A DNA stretch of 49,827 nt, taken from Phycisphaerales bacterium (GTDB lineage: Bacteria > Planctomycetota > UBA1135 > UBA2386). The stretch spans positions 1 to 49,827 of the forward strand of contig JADCJE010000088.1 of assembly GCA_020247305.1 (NCBI GenBank), written 5' to 3'. Each line of letters begins with the position of its first letter. Position 1 is the first letter of the stretch. The position numbers and the translations under genes were made by a program. Under the pieces are notes generated by a model. That model made no database searches, was not told the DNA's origin, and saw only the letters and a list, made by a program, of their open reading frames with translations. Below, in pieces: positions 1-7,876 of this stretch.

Positions 1-2
1 CC

Positions 3-563
3 TACCACCCAGCGCTGGTGACCGTGAAGCTGCGGCAGCACCTGCCGCGGCTGCGCAACCGCAAGGAACGCGCGGCGTTGCTCATCCACTTCGCGCGCGG
101 CAAGGACCGGTTCGGCTTCCGGCTGCTGCACTTCGCCATCCTCAACGACCATCTGCACTTCGTCGTCGAGGCCAAGGACCGCACCGCACTGAGCCGCGGC
201 CTGCAGGGGCTGCTCATCAGGCTGGCGCGCGGGCTCAACAAGCTCTGGGGCCGCAAGGGCAAGGTCTTCGCCGACCGCTACCACGACCGCGCGCTGAAGA
301 GCCCGCGCGAGGTGCGCAACGCGCTGGTCTACGTGCTGGGCAACGGCAGGAAGCACGCGGCGCAGGGCCGCATGATCGCGGCGTTCGACGGGCCGGACAT
401 GTTCACGTCGGCGCCGTGGTTCGACGGCTTGGTGGCAGCGATCGAGGTGCGCGGCATCGACGGCATCCCGCTGCCGGTGGCACGCGCGCGGACGTGGCTG
501 GCGAACGATGGATGGCGCAGGCTGGGGAAGATCGGACTGGCGGAGCAGCCGAAGGTCGGGTGA
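3..563 (+). CDS. REP-associated (Y1/IS200-like) transposase, 5' truncated by window edge
   Basis: The frame is open from the first complete codon (Tyr-His-Pro) through the GTG at 18, so the true start lies before the window. The protein carries the HUH motif H-L-H-F inside NDHLHFVVE, the F-A-D-R-Y-H block that follows it in this family, and a Tyr in A-L-V-Y-V-L-G-N where the single nucleophilic tyrosine is expected. The leading HPALVTVKL and L-P-x-L-R stretch is typical of RAYT proteins (TnpA_REP), which nick single-stranded DNA at REP palindromes and are usually single-copy domesticated genes. A large inverted repeat lies just downstream (596-807), which fits a RAYT and its target repeats. 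The C-terminal third (after about residue 120) is a family-variable extension. Function is inferred from motifs; the missing N-terminus cannot be judged. Confidence 0.85.
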   Translation, partial: YHPALVTVKLRQHLPRLRNRKERAALLIHFARGKDRFGFRLLHFAILNDHLHFVVEAKDRTALSRGLQGLLIRLARGLNKLWGRKGKVFADRYHDRALKSPREVRNALVYVLGNGRKHAAQGRMIAAFDGPDMFTSAPWFDGLVAAIEVRGIDGIPLPVARARTWLANDGWRRLGKIGLAEQPKVG

Positions 564-595
564 CGCGCGTGGTGCGCAGCTGAGCCGGCCAAGCC

Positions 596-661
596 GGCCA
601 GAAACATTGCGGGCGAACTAAAGAGGCCAACCCCAGCGCCGCCGCTGCGAAGGCCTGGGAC
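596..661 (+). repeat. Inverted repeat, left arm (RAYT-proximal)
   Basis: This stretch starts GGCCAGAAACATTGCGGGCG and ends GAAGGCCTGGGAC. Read against the reverse complement of 742-807 it matches over about 65 bp with scattered mismatches; shared blocks are GGCCAGA, TTGCGGGCG, GCCAACC, CAGCG and GAAGGCCTGGGA. It begins 33 bp after the transposase stop codon. Confidence 0.75.
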
Positions 662-689
662 GAGGGCTGCACGCCGGGTGCCTGCGTAC

Positions 690-714
690 CCAAACCGCTC
701 CAACTTGGCCCGCC
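690..714 (+). repeat. 25-bp direct repeat, copy 1
   Basis: CCAAACCGCTCCAACT followed by T and GGCCCGCC. A copy with one substitution (C for that T) lies at 814-838, so the period is 124 bp. This copy sits in the spacer between the arms of the inverted repeat; copy 2 lies just outside the right arm. Confidence 0.75.
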
Positions 715-741
715 CCCGCCGCGTCCCCAGCTCCTCATCCC

Positions 742-807
742 TCCCAGGCCTTCGGAGCCGCCCCCGCTGCGGTTGGCGTCGCCGCTGCGCCCGCAACGTC
801 TCTGGCC
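742..807 (-). repeat. Inverted repeat, right arm
   Basis: Reverse complement partner of 596-661, separated from it by an 80-bp spacer. Both arms are themselves GC-rich and contain the AGGCCT palindrome core. The pair could form a long imperfect cruciform or hairpin. The stretch between the transposase and the next gene (564-882) holds only these repeats; no coding potential was recognised there. Confidence 0.75.
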
Positions 808-813
808 GCGTGT

Positions 814-838
814 CCAAACCGCTCCAACTCGGCCCGCC
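814..838 (+). repeat. 25-bp direct repeat, copy 2
   Basis: CCAAACCGCTCCAACT followed by C and GGCCCGCC; one mismatch to copy 1 at 690-714. It lies 45 bp from the 3' end of the membrane-protein gene that ends at 883. Confidence 0.75.
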
Positions 839-882
839 CATCGCCGCCTCCCCCGCACCCGTCCCCGCCGCTCCGCCCTCCG

Positions 883-1707
883 TCAGCCCAGCGCCAGCGC
901 GAACGCCACCGCCATCGGCAGGCCCAGCCACAGCACTGCGCCGAGCGCCCACCACACGGGCCGCTTGGCTGCGGTCGGCTGCAGCAACAGCAGGCCGAAC
1001 GGCGCCACGGCGGCGGCGAGCGCGGCGAGCTTGGGCAGGTCGGCGAGGTGCGTGCCGACGCCGACGAACAGCACGTGCGCCAGCGCGAGGCAGCCGCCGT
1101 CCGCCACACCGAGCGCGAACGGCCTTCGCCACAGCGCGGTGCCGGCGGCGGCGCCCACGGCGGCGGCACACGCGCCGCACAGTTGCGCCAGCAACCCGCT
1201 GTGCGCGACCGTCAGCAGCACGGCGTCAGCGCTCAGCAGGGTCGACCACACCACCGCCGGCAGCATCGTCGTCGGCGCGTTCGCCATCGACCTGCGGCCG
1301 GCCAGCGTCGCCAGCACGGCCAGCAGGCCGCCGCCGCCGACGTGCAGGAAGACGTCGGCGTTGCTCCAACGCAGCGCCAGCTTCTGCAGCACGAAGAACA
1401 CCGCGCCCGCCGCCAGCAGTGCTGCGACCACCGTGGCGGCCCTGCCGCGCACCACGCGGCAGCCTTCCAGCGTCGCGAGCAGGCCGGCGGCGACGAGCGC
1501 CCAGACCAGCCACTGCCGGCCGTCGGGCTGCGCCCACAGTTCGTGCGGCCACGCCGGCAGCGCCTTGAGCAGCCAGTAGGCGACGAACACGCCGATGGCC
1601 AGCGCGAGGCCGTGCAGACGGGCGCCCAGCGTGCCGACAAGCAGCAGCGCCGCCGCGATCGGCGGCAGCGCGCCCTTCAGCACGACGATCGGGTCGGGAA
1701 GTTCCAC
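883..1707 (-). CDS. Polytopic membrane protein of unknown function
   Basis: 274 residues from a GTG start, consisting almost entirely of hydrophobic helices (about eight to nine predicted by eye) joined by very short loops, several with Arg on one side. No catalytic motif or transporter signature was recognised. The start lies four bases after the stop codon of the YceI gene, so the two are almost certainly co-transcribed; the membrane protein may act with the secreted lipid-binding YceI protein, as cytochrome b561-like partners do in other bacteria. I see no conserved haem-binding His pairs that would support that specific assignment, so the product is left as a hypothetical inner-membrane protein. 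Confidence 0.75.
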   Translation of the reverse strand: MELPDPIVVLKGALPPIAAALLLVGTLGARLHGLALAIGVFVAYWLLKALPAWPHELWAQPDGRQWLVWALVAAGLLATLEGCRVVRGRAATVVAALLAAGAVFFVLQKLALRWSNADVFLHVGGGGLLAVLATLAGRRSMANAPTTMLPAVVWSTLLSADAVLLTVAHSGLLAQLCGACAAAVGAAAGTALWRRPFALGVADGGCLALAHVLFVGVGTHLADLPKLAALAAAVAPFGLLLLQPTAAKRPVWWALGAVLWLGLPMAVAFALALG

Positions 1708-1711
1708 CGGC

Positions 1712-2296
1712 TCACTTCGCCGGGACGAGCGCGAGGTCGAAGCGCAGCATCACCTCGTCGCCGAGCGCGCCGCCGTCGACGCCGTACGTCATGCCGAAGT
1801 CGCTGCGCTTGACGGTGAACTCGCTGCTGTAGCCGACGCGCTTGCCCTTCTTCTCCGACGCGCCGACCTTCTGCGCGACGAGCGTGATGGCCTTGCTCTT
1901 GCCGGCCATCGCCAGCTCGCCGGCGATCTCGAGGTCGTCGCCCTTGGCCTTGACCGCCGTGCTGGTGAAGGTGATCTCCGGGTTCTCCTTGGCGTTGAAG
2001 AAGTCGGCGTTCTTCAGGTGGCCGTCGCGTCCCTCGCTGTTGGTGTCGACGCTCTCGACCGGTATCGCGATCTTGACGCTGGCGGCCTCGGGCTTGCTCG
2101 GGTCGAGCGTCACCGTGCCGGCGACGCTGTCGAACGAGCCGGTGAACCACGACGCGCTCATGTGCTTGATGCGGAAGGTCACGCTGCTGTGGCCGCCATC
2201 GACGGTCCAGTCGTTGGGGCCGGCGGCGGCCGCGGTCGGGGTCGCAGGCAGGGACAGGAGGGCGAGGGCGAACGGGACGGCGATCAGGGTCTTCAT
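1712..2296 (-). CDS. YceI family secreted polyisoprenoid-binding protein
   Basis: 194 residues. The ATG at 2296 is preferred because it opens directly onto a signal peptide (MKTLIAVPFALALLSLPATP, then A-rich cleavage region near residue 25). The mature part shows the YceI lipocalin-like pattern: W-T-V-D-x-x-H-S-S-V-x-F-x-I-K-H near residue 30, G-x-F near 54, the S-V-D-T-N block followed by R-D-x-H-L-K-x-x-D-F-F (about 82-100), and a C-terminal R-S-D-F-G-M near 165. YceI proteins bind long isoprenoid or fatty lipids in the periplasm. First gene of a two-gene unit with the membrane protein at 883-1707. Upstream frame extension to 2344 lacks a signal peptide at its start and is less likely. Confidence 0.93.
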   Translation of the reverse strand: MKTLIAVPFALALLSLPATPTAAAAGPNDWTVDGGHSSVTFRIKHMSASWFTGSFDSVAGTVTLDPSKPEAASVKIAIPVESVDTNSEGRDGHLKNADFFNAKENPEITFTSTAVKAKGDDLEIAGELAMAGKSKAITLVAQKVGASEKKGKRVGYSSEFTVKRSDFGMTYGVDGGALGDEVMLRFDLALVPAK

Positions 2297-2389
2297 GGTT
2301 CGGAGTATGGCGACGGTCGGACGAAAACGCGCGCGATGTGGCACGGCGGCCGTGCGCGCACGAGAACGGCGCGGCCCATCGGCCGCGCA

Positions 2390-5300
2390 TCACGGCAACA
2401 CGCCGCAGACCGCCGAAGACTCCCCGTCCGCCGCGTACTCGCCGAGCCGGAACACGATCGTCCGGTAGTTGCGGATGTCGAGCACGGCGAGCGACTGGAT
2501 GGCGCGCAGGGCCATCAGGTCGCGGCGCACGGCGACGCCGGCGGTGGCGGCGCGCGCCAGTGCTGCATCGCACGCCGCGTCCGGCGCCGCGCCCGGCGGC
2601 AGCGCCCGCCACGCGTCGACCAACGCCCGGACGCCGCCGCGGTCGAAGGCGTAGGCGGCGCGCAGCGCGCGCAGTTCGGCCGCCGCCAAGCCGCGCGGGT
2701 GGCGCTGCGCCCAGGCGTCGACCGGATGGCGCACCAGCAGACCGCGCACCGCGAACCAGAGCCGCCGCACCGCGCCCGCGCCGAGACCCTGCGCGGCCAG
2801 TTGCGGCGCGGACTCGGCGAGCCAGCGCTCGGCGCCGGCGAGCGTGCGGCAGCGGTCGACGTCGCACAACCACGCCATCGTCGCCGCCTGTTCGCCGGCG
2901 GCGTCGCCGAGCGCCAGCGGCCGCGCCGCCTGCCGCGCGTGCAGCGCCGTGACCTGAGCCCGCGCCGCCGCCGCCAGTTCGCGCAGCTGCGCGGCGTCGC
3001 GTTCGCGCACGTGCAGGAAGCGCAGGTCGCGCTCGCACGGCGGCTCGGCCGCGAACGCCGCGCCGGCCGACCAGCCCGCCGGCGCGCCGGCGTACTCGGG
3101 GTCGAGCAGGAGCCGCATGCGGATCGCCTCCAGCAGCCCCGGCGCCTTCATGCGGTGGATCTTGCGCAGCGCCACCGCGAACGGCGCCTCGCCGCCCTCG
3201 CGCCGCTGCATCGCCAGCTCCGGATCGAGCACCTCGCGCACGACCAGCCGCACGCGGCCGATGATCCAGCCGAGCGACCGCAGCGTGCGCCACGCCAGCA
3301 GCAGCGGCAGCAGCAGCACGCGGCCGCGCGACAGCCGCCGACGGAAGAACCGCAGCGGATTGAAGCTGCGGTCGTGCTTGGGCAGCAGGTGCACGGGCCG
3401 CGTGCCGAAGACCTCGCGCACCATCTTGCGGCGGTCGGCGCGCAGCACCGTCAGCACCTCGTCGCCGAACACCGCCGCGAGGTGGCCGTCGCGCTCCGGG
3501 TCGCCGCCGACGAAGTCGAGCGCGGTGAACTCGGCGGCCGGATAGGCGACGTCGGCGCGCGGCAGGCGCTCCTTCAGGGTGCGCCCGCCGCGCGGATCGC
3601 GGCGGCGCGCCAGCCAGTCCGCCATCGCCGCCTTGGCCGCGGGCGAGGCCACGGCGAGCTCGGCGAGCGGGATGCAGTAGCGGTTGTAGCCGGCGATGCG
3701 TTTGGCGGCCTCGACGGCGAGGCTCTCGGTGATGAAGCGGAACCACAGGAACGGCCCGCGCAGGATCGTGCCGTCGTCGAGCTTGAGGTCGCGCAGGCGC
3801 TTGCGGGCGCGCGCGTCGAGGCCGAGGAACGCCTGCCGCAGGTTCTCCAGCGACTGGCTCGCGAGCAGCTGCTCGGTCGTCTGCACGTCGCTGGCGTGCA
3901 GCGGCGCGCCGTCGAGGTAGTGCAGGTACAGCAGGATCGCTCGGTTGGCTTCGTGCCGGACCCACTCGGGCACGCCGTCGCCCTCGACCGGCACGCCGGT
4001 GCGCGCGCTGGCGAGCTGCGCCGCCAGTTGCGCGCGCGCGGCGGCGCCGACGGCCGCGCCGCCGAACACGCGCCGCGCGAGGAAGTCGAGGTCGTCCGCT
4101 TCGTGCCGGTTCTTCTCGCGCTCCAGCTGCGACAGGAAATGCGCCTCGCTGGTCAGCCGGTAGGCCTCGGAGGCCTGCCCGGCGAGGCGCTTGAGCCAAT
4201 GGCCGACCAGCAGCAGCACGAGGCAGACGGCGCCGAGCAGGTACAGCGACCGGCTGAAGGTCGCGATGCCAAGCAGCGAGAACACGCCGCCGAACAGGAT
4301 CAGGCGCACTGCCGGCCGCTGCGTCGCCTTGACCAGCGCCGAGGCGAAGCGATCGAGGATCTGCGGCCCGGTGACGATGCCGTGCAGGTCGGCGAGGAAC
4401 AGCATGCGGTCGTGCCAGCCGTCGAGCTGCGCCGCCAACCGCCGCGCCGCTGCCACGACGCGCTCCTCCGGCGTCGCCGGCAGCGGATGCACCGCGAGAC
4501 GGGCAACGAGCGGCAGCCAGCGCACCGGCCACGCCGACAGCACGCGCACGACGCGATCCAGCGCCATCACGTCGGCGCGCCGCAGCCAGCGGCCGAGGTC
4601 CTGCGGCCGCAGCGCCCACAACGCGGCGATCGCGTCGGCGATCGGCAGGTCGCGGCCGGCGGCGGCGTCGACGCGGCGCGGCCGCGGCCCGGCGACGACG
4701 GCCTGCGTCGCCGCGCGCACGGCGAGGCCGCGGGCGGCGACGGCGGCGCGGCGTTCCTCGGCAGGCGCGAGCGCCAGCAGTTCGTGCTCGCGCCGCAGCA
4801 GTCCGAACAGCAGGTCGCGCTCGTCCTCCTGCGGCTCGGTACGGCCGATGTCGGCGGCCGCCGGGACGAACACGAACTCGCGGTTGAGCAGCGGCGCGAA
4901 GCGCGCGACCAGGCCGTCGAGGCCGCGCACCAAGAACAGCAGCAGGCGCGCCGAGCGCACGATCGGGCGCAGCGCCTGCACGTAACGCGCCGCCCAGGTG
5001 ACGCGCAGCAGCCGCAGCACCCGCACCGCGACGAGGCCATCGGCGGCCGCGATCGCCGACGGCGTCGGCAGCAGGAACAGCACCGCCGGGATCGCCGGCA
5101 CGAGGTCGGTCAGCGCGTTGCGCGCGAACCACGACCAGCGCGCCGGGTGCAGCACGAGCTCGAAGGCGAAGTCGGCGATGAAGAACAGGCACGCCAACGC
5201 ATCGACCCAGTGCAGCGCCGCGAGCCAGCCGTCGGGCAGGTCGACCGTCTCCTCGACGACGAGCGTCGTCAGCACGACGAGCAGCAGCGCGAAGTTCGCG

Positions 5301-5938
5301 GTCTCCAGCGCGGCGACGCCGCGGCGGCCGAGTCGCTGGTCGAGGCGGCGCGCCAGCTCGCGGTCGTCGGCGGCGCGGCGCAGGCGGCGGCCGAGGCGCC
5401 GGCAGGCGAGCGAGCCGGTGCGCGCCGCCAGCTTCTGCAGCGCCGTCGCCATGCACGCGAGCAGCAGCGGTTGGTGCGCAAGCGGCACGTCGTCGATGGC
5501 GGTCGCCAGCAGCGCGAAGCGTTCGTTGGCCTCCTGGTCGACGGCGGCGTCGACCGGCAGGCGGCCAACCGCGTCGGCGAGTGCCGCCGCGCACGCAGCC
5601 GCGAGCGCCGGTTCGTCGGCGGCGAGCGCGGCGGCGTGCACCTCGGCGAGGTCGCATACGGCGGCAGCGTCGCTCGGCCCCTGCTGCAGCCAGCGCAGGC
5701 GCGCCGCGAGCCACTCGCGCCGGCCGGCGGCGAAGTCGTCGGCGGGCAGGCCGAGCGCGTCCCACTGGCGCGCGAGCCAGCGCACCTCGACGGCGAGCAG
5801 TTCGGCGGCGAGCGGGCCAGCGCCCGCGCGCGCGGCGCGCAGCGCGGCGAGGTCCGCCGCGTGCCTGTCGGGCGACGCCGCCGCGCCGTACAGCGCGGCG
5901 CGCAACTGCTCCAGGGTCGGCTGCGAAGGCGTGGTCAT
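2390..5938 (-). CDS. Giant membrane protein with voltage-sensor-like segment
   Basis: 1182 residues with no recognised full-length family. Residues 1-200 are Ala/Leu/Arg-rich and helical. Residues about 212-316 hold four hydrophobic helices; the fourth reads VRVLRLLRV (about 305-313) after an acidic F-I-A-D-F-A-F-E segment (253-260), which resembles the S1-S4 voltage-sensing module of ion-transport proteins (Arg every third position in S4; acidic residues in S2/S3). A second hydrophobic pair lies near 545-590 and a third hydrophobic, Arg-rich stretch near 880-910. The remainder is soluble and helical. I see no pore loop selectivity motif (such as GYG) after S4, so calling it a channel is not justified. 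It is monocistronic here, preceded by a 418-bp non-coding stretch. Confidence 0.75.
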   Translation of the reverse strand: MTTPSQPTLEQLRAALYGAAASPDRHAADLAALRAARAGAGPLAAELLAVEVRWLARQWDALGLPADDFAAGRREWLAARLRWLQQGPSDAAAVCDLAEVHAAALAADEPALAAACAAALADAVGRLPVDAAVDQEANERFALLATAIDDVPLAHQPLLLACMATALQKLAARTGSLACRRLGRRLRRAADDRELARRLDQRLGRRGVAALETANFALLLVVLTTLVVEETVDLPDGWLAALHWVDALACLFFIADFAFELVLHPARWSWFARNALTDLVPAIPAVLFLLPTPSAIAAADGLVAVRVLRLLRVTWAARYVQALRPIVRSARLLLFLVRGLDGLVARFAPLLNREFVFVPAAADIGRTEPQEDERDLLFGLLRREHELLALAPAEERRAAVAARGLAVRAATQAVVAGPRPRRVDAAAGRDLPIADAIAALWALRPQDLGRWLRRADVMALDRVVRVLSAWPVRWLPLVARLAVHPLPATPEERVVAAARRLAAQLDGWHDRMLFLADLHGIVTGPQILDRFASALVKATQRPAVRLILFGGVFSLLGIATFSRSLYLLGAVCLVLLLVGHWLKRLAGQASEAYRLTSEAHFLSQLEREKNRHEADDLDFLARRVFGGAAVGAAARAQLAAQLASARTGVPVEGDGVPEWVRHEANRAILLYLHYLDGAPLHASDVQTTEQLLASQSLENLRQAFLGLDARARKRLRDLKLDDGTILRGPFLWFRFITESLAVEAAKRIAGYNRYCIPLAELAVASPAAKAAMADWLARRRDPRGGRTLKERLPRADVAYPAAEFTALDFVGGDPERDGHLAAVFGDEVLTVLRADRRKMVREVFGTRPVHLLPKHDRSFNPLRFFRRRLSRGRVLLLPLLLAWRTLRSLGWIIGRVRLVVREVLDPELAMQRREGGEAPFAVALRKIHRMKAPGLLEAIRMRLLLDPEYAGAPAGWSAGAAFAAEPPCERDLRFLHVRERDAAQLRELAAAARAQVTALHARQAARPLALGDAAGEQAATMAWLCDVDRCRTLAGAERWLAESAPQLAAQGLGAGAVRRLWFAVRGLLVRHPVDAWAQRHPRGLAAAELRALRAAYAFDRGGVRALVDAWRALPPGAAPDAACDAALARAATAGVAVRRDLMALRAIQSLAVLDIRNYRTIVFRLGEYAADGESSAVCGVLP

Positions 5939-6356
5939 CGGCCGCGTTGCGCGCGCGCGATCTTAGGAGTCGACGTAGCGCGAGGCCACGCCGTCCCCCG
6001 GCCCCGCAGCAGCTGCCGGTCGCCCTGCTGACGGCCCTCCGTTTGCTCTGCTCTGTGTTCTCTGTGTCCTCTGTGGTTGTTCTGCTTTTGCTGCGGCTGC
6101 GAAAGAGAAGAACCACAGAGAGCACAGAGGCCAGACACCACGAGCCCAGCAGCAAGCAGCACCCAGGAGACGCGGTGCAGCGGGTTGCATTCGGCGAGCC
6201 GGCGCGCGTCTGCGCGGCGCGGATCTCGCTGCCGAGCTGCCGCGCATCCACCGATTCGCCTGCGGTCGTCGGCTTCGCCCCAGTCACGAATCCACGCGCC
6301 GCCCGGCGCGCGTCGGTTGCCAACCACGCGGCCAGCGCCGCCGCCGGCCATTCAGC
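5939..6356. other. Non-coding stretch with hairpin repeat
   Basis: No gene was recognised. Translations of this stretch give runs like H-R-G-H-R-E-H-R, an artefact of the CACAGAG repeat at 6051-6130. Its base composition is locally less GC-rich than the flanks. It would contain the promoter of the giant membrane protein gene (start 5938) and the 3' end of the anti-sigma transcript. Confidence 0.6.
6051..6130. repeat. CACAGAGG-type imperfect hairpin repeat
   Basis: The left arm (about 6060-6089) contains CTCTGTGTCCTCTGTGGTTG and the right arm (about 6102-6130) contains AACCACAGAGAGCACAGAGG. They pair with one or two bulges around an 11-base GC-rich loop (6090-6101). This A/T-containing element stands out in a GC-rich background. 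Similar ACCACAGAGGACACAGAG elements are known to me as scattered intergenic repeats in many bacterial genomes; their role is unclear. Confidence 0.8.
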
Positions 6357-7346
6357 TCACCAGGGCCGGCCGAAGGCGGCGAGCCCGGCGGGCTGTTCGC
6401 CGAGGTGCTGCAGCACGAAGCGGCGGCTGAAGCCCTCGCCGACCGCGTCGATCTCGATGCGGGTCACCATGCCGGTCGCTTCGTCGCACAGCAGCCACGC
6501 CGAGCGCAGCCGCGCGCGCACGTCGTCGCGCTTGCTCTCGGCCTCGATGCGCAGCTGCGGCCGGCCGTCGGCGCCGGCCTCGCGGGCGACGACGCGCAAT
6601 TCGCAGTCCTCCGGCAGCCGCCGCACGAGCGCGTGCACGTCGAGGTAGCCGAGGTCGATGACGTCGCCGAAGCGCTGCTGCAGGCGGTCCTTGTCGGCGA
6701 GCGGCGACGCCAGCCGGAACGCGCCGTTGCCGCCGAGTGCCCAGACTTCGGCGCCGTCGCTGCCGAGCGTGAACTCGCCGAACTGCAAGCCGCCGAACTC
6801 GAGCCGGCCATCGAGCCGGAAGCGGCCACCCGGGCTGGTGACGAGCTCAAACTCGTGGCGCGCGCGCTCGCGGCCGCTCGCGCCGGCGCGCACGACCTCG
6901 ACGTGGAACCGCTGCGCGACGTCGCGCGCCAGCGCCTGCACCGCGCGCTCGACCGCCGCCGACGCGGTCGGCAGCGATGCGGGCAGCAGCGCCCAGAAGC
7001 CGAACGTCGCCAGCAGCAGGGCGGCGGCCGCGACCGCGAACCAGCGCCGACGGGCGGCGGCGGCGGGTTCGGCGTCGATGCGCGCGAGCACTGCCGCGAT
7101 GCGGCCCTCGCGCGCCGCCGCGTCCTGCGAGTGCAGCGCGCGCAGCAGGCCGTGCATCGTGCGCTGGTCGGCGAGCCAGTCCTTGGCCTCGGCCGGCGCA
7201 TCGCCGGGGAGCGGGTCGTCGGCAAGCGTGTCGTCGTAGGCGCGCCACGCATCGGGCACGAGCTCACGGCCGCGCTCGCGGCGCGGATTGCCTTCCTCGG
7301 GGCGCGGCAGCGCGCCGTCGTCGTCGCGTTCGTCGTGCTGGCTCAT
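6357..7346 (-). CDS. Membrane-anchored anti-sigma-like protein with LolA/RseB-like C-terminal domain
   Basis: 329 residues. Its ATG overlaps the stop of the ECF sigma gene as ATGA (7343-7346), so the two are translationally coupled, the usual arrangement for a sigma factor and its regulator. Residues 1-100 are charged and cytoplasmic, residues about 102-122 form one transmembrane helix, and residues about 130-329 form a beta-rich outer domain (F-H-V-E-V-V near 147, repeated short beta strands, and a C-terminal G-M-V-T-R-I-E-I-D-A) resembling LolA or the N-terminal domain of RseB. No zinc-binding H-x3-C-x2-C motif is visible, so it is not a classical ZAS anti-sigma. Role as sensor and inhibitor of the neighbouring sigma factor is inferred from position and topology. 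Confidence 0.75.
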   Translation of the reverse strand: MSQHDERDDDGALPRPEEGNPRRERGRELVPDAWRAYDDTLADDPLPGDAPAEAKDWLADQRTMHGLLRALHSQDAAAREGRIAAVLARIDAEPAAAARRRWFAVAAAALLLATFGFWALLPASLPTASAAVERAVQALARDVAQRFHVEVVRAGASGRERARHEFELVTSPGGRFRLDGRLEFGGLQFGEFTLGSDGAEVWALGGNGAFRLASPLADKDRLQQRFGDVIDLGYLDVHALVRRLPEDCELRVVAREAGADGRPQLRIEAESKRDDVRARLRSAWLLCDEATGMVTRIEIDAVGEGFSRRFVLQHLGEQPAGLAAFGRPW

Positions 7347-7876
7347 GCCACGTCCTCGGTCGGGATCTTGCCTTGCAGGCACCGGTGCAACTGCGCGCGG
7401 CCGCGCTGCAGGTGCTTCTTGACCGCCTCGAAGCCGATGCCGAGCCGTTCGGCGATCTGCTTGCAGTGCAGTCCGTGTTCGTAGTGCAGCACGATCGACT
7501 CGCGCTGCGGGCCGGTCAACCGCGCCATGCAGTCGCGCAGCGCGTCCAGGCTCTCGTCGAAGGTGTCCGCCGGGATGCGGGCGAAGGCGCGGAAGCCGTC
7601 GTCGATGCGGCCGAGGACCTCCTCGTCGCAGTAGTGCACCCGGCTGCGGCCGAGCTTGCGGCGGTGGTTCAGCAGCAGCTTGGCGGCGATGCCGCGCACC
7701 CACGGCCCGAACGGCAGCTTGCGGTCGTAGCGATCGAGGATGCGCCACGCGACCAGGAAGGTCTCCTGCAGCACGTCCTCGGCGGCGACGGCGTCCCGCA
7801 GCGACGAGAGCAGGAACGCGCGCACCGAGTCGATGTGCTCGCGCATCAGGATCTCGAACAGGTCGCGGGGTTGCAC
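7343..7876 (-). CDS. ECF-type RNA polymerase sigma factor
   Basis: 177 residues from a GTG at 7876; the frame continues upstream but that extension is low-complexity Arg/Pro/Ala, so the GTG before Q-P-R-D-L-F-E-I-L-M is preferred. Region 2 is clear: AEDVLQETFLVAWR with R-x-L-P-F-G-P-W-V-R-G-I-A following, and N-H-R-R-K. Region 4 reads LTGPQRESIVLHYEHGL, then C-K-Q-I-A-E-R-L-G and V-K-K-H-L-Q-R-G-R-A-Q-L, the helix-turn-helix that reads the -35 element. Such factors switch on a stress or envelope regulon and often their own operon. The anti-sigma gene overlaps its end. The target promoter cannot be defined from this window. Confidence 0.93.
   Translation of the reverse strand: MQPRDLFEILMREHIDSVRAFLLSSLRDAVAAEDVLQETFLVAWRILDRYDRKLPFGPWVRGIAAKLLLNHRRKLGRSRVHYCDEEVLGRIDDGFRAFARIPADTFDESLDALRDCMARLTGPQRESIVLHYEHGLHCKQIAERLGIGFEAVKKHLQRGRAQLHRCLQGKIPTEDVA

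Noticed and set aside
2390..5938. Voltage-gated potassium channel
   Set aside because: No selectivity-filter motif or pore helix pair was found after the S4-like helix, so only the sensor-like part is claimed.
1595..6031. Long plus-strand open frame of 1478 codons antisense to YceI and the giant membrane protein
   Set aside because: Its translation is Arg/Ala/Gly/Gln-rich with no fold pattern, while the opposite strand encodes YceI motifs and helices. It exists because high GC removes stop codons.
1677..6323. Minus-strand open frame of 1548 codons
   Set aside because: It runs out of frame over the real minus-strand genes; composition is Arg/Pro/Ala only, and it includes the H-R-G-H-R-E-H-R artefact.
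5935..6351. Small minus-strand open frame in the gap before the giant membrane protein
   Set aside because: Created by the CACAGAGG hairpin repeat; no ribosome-binding site and no homologous pattern.
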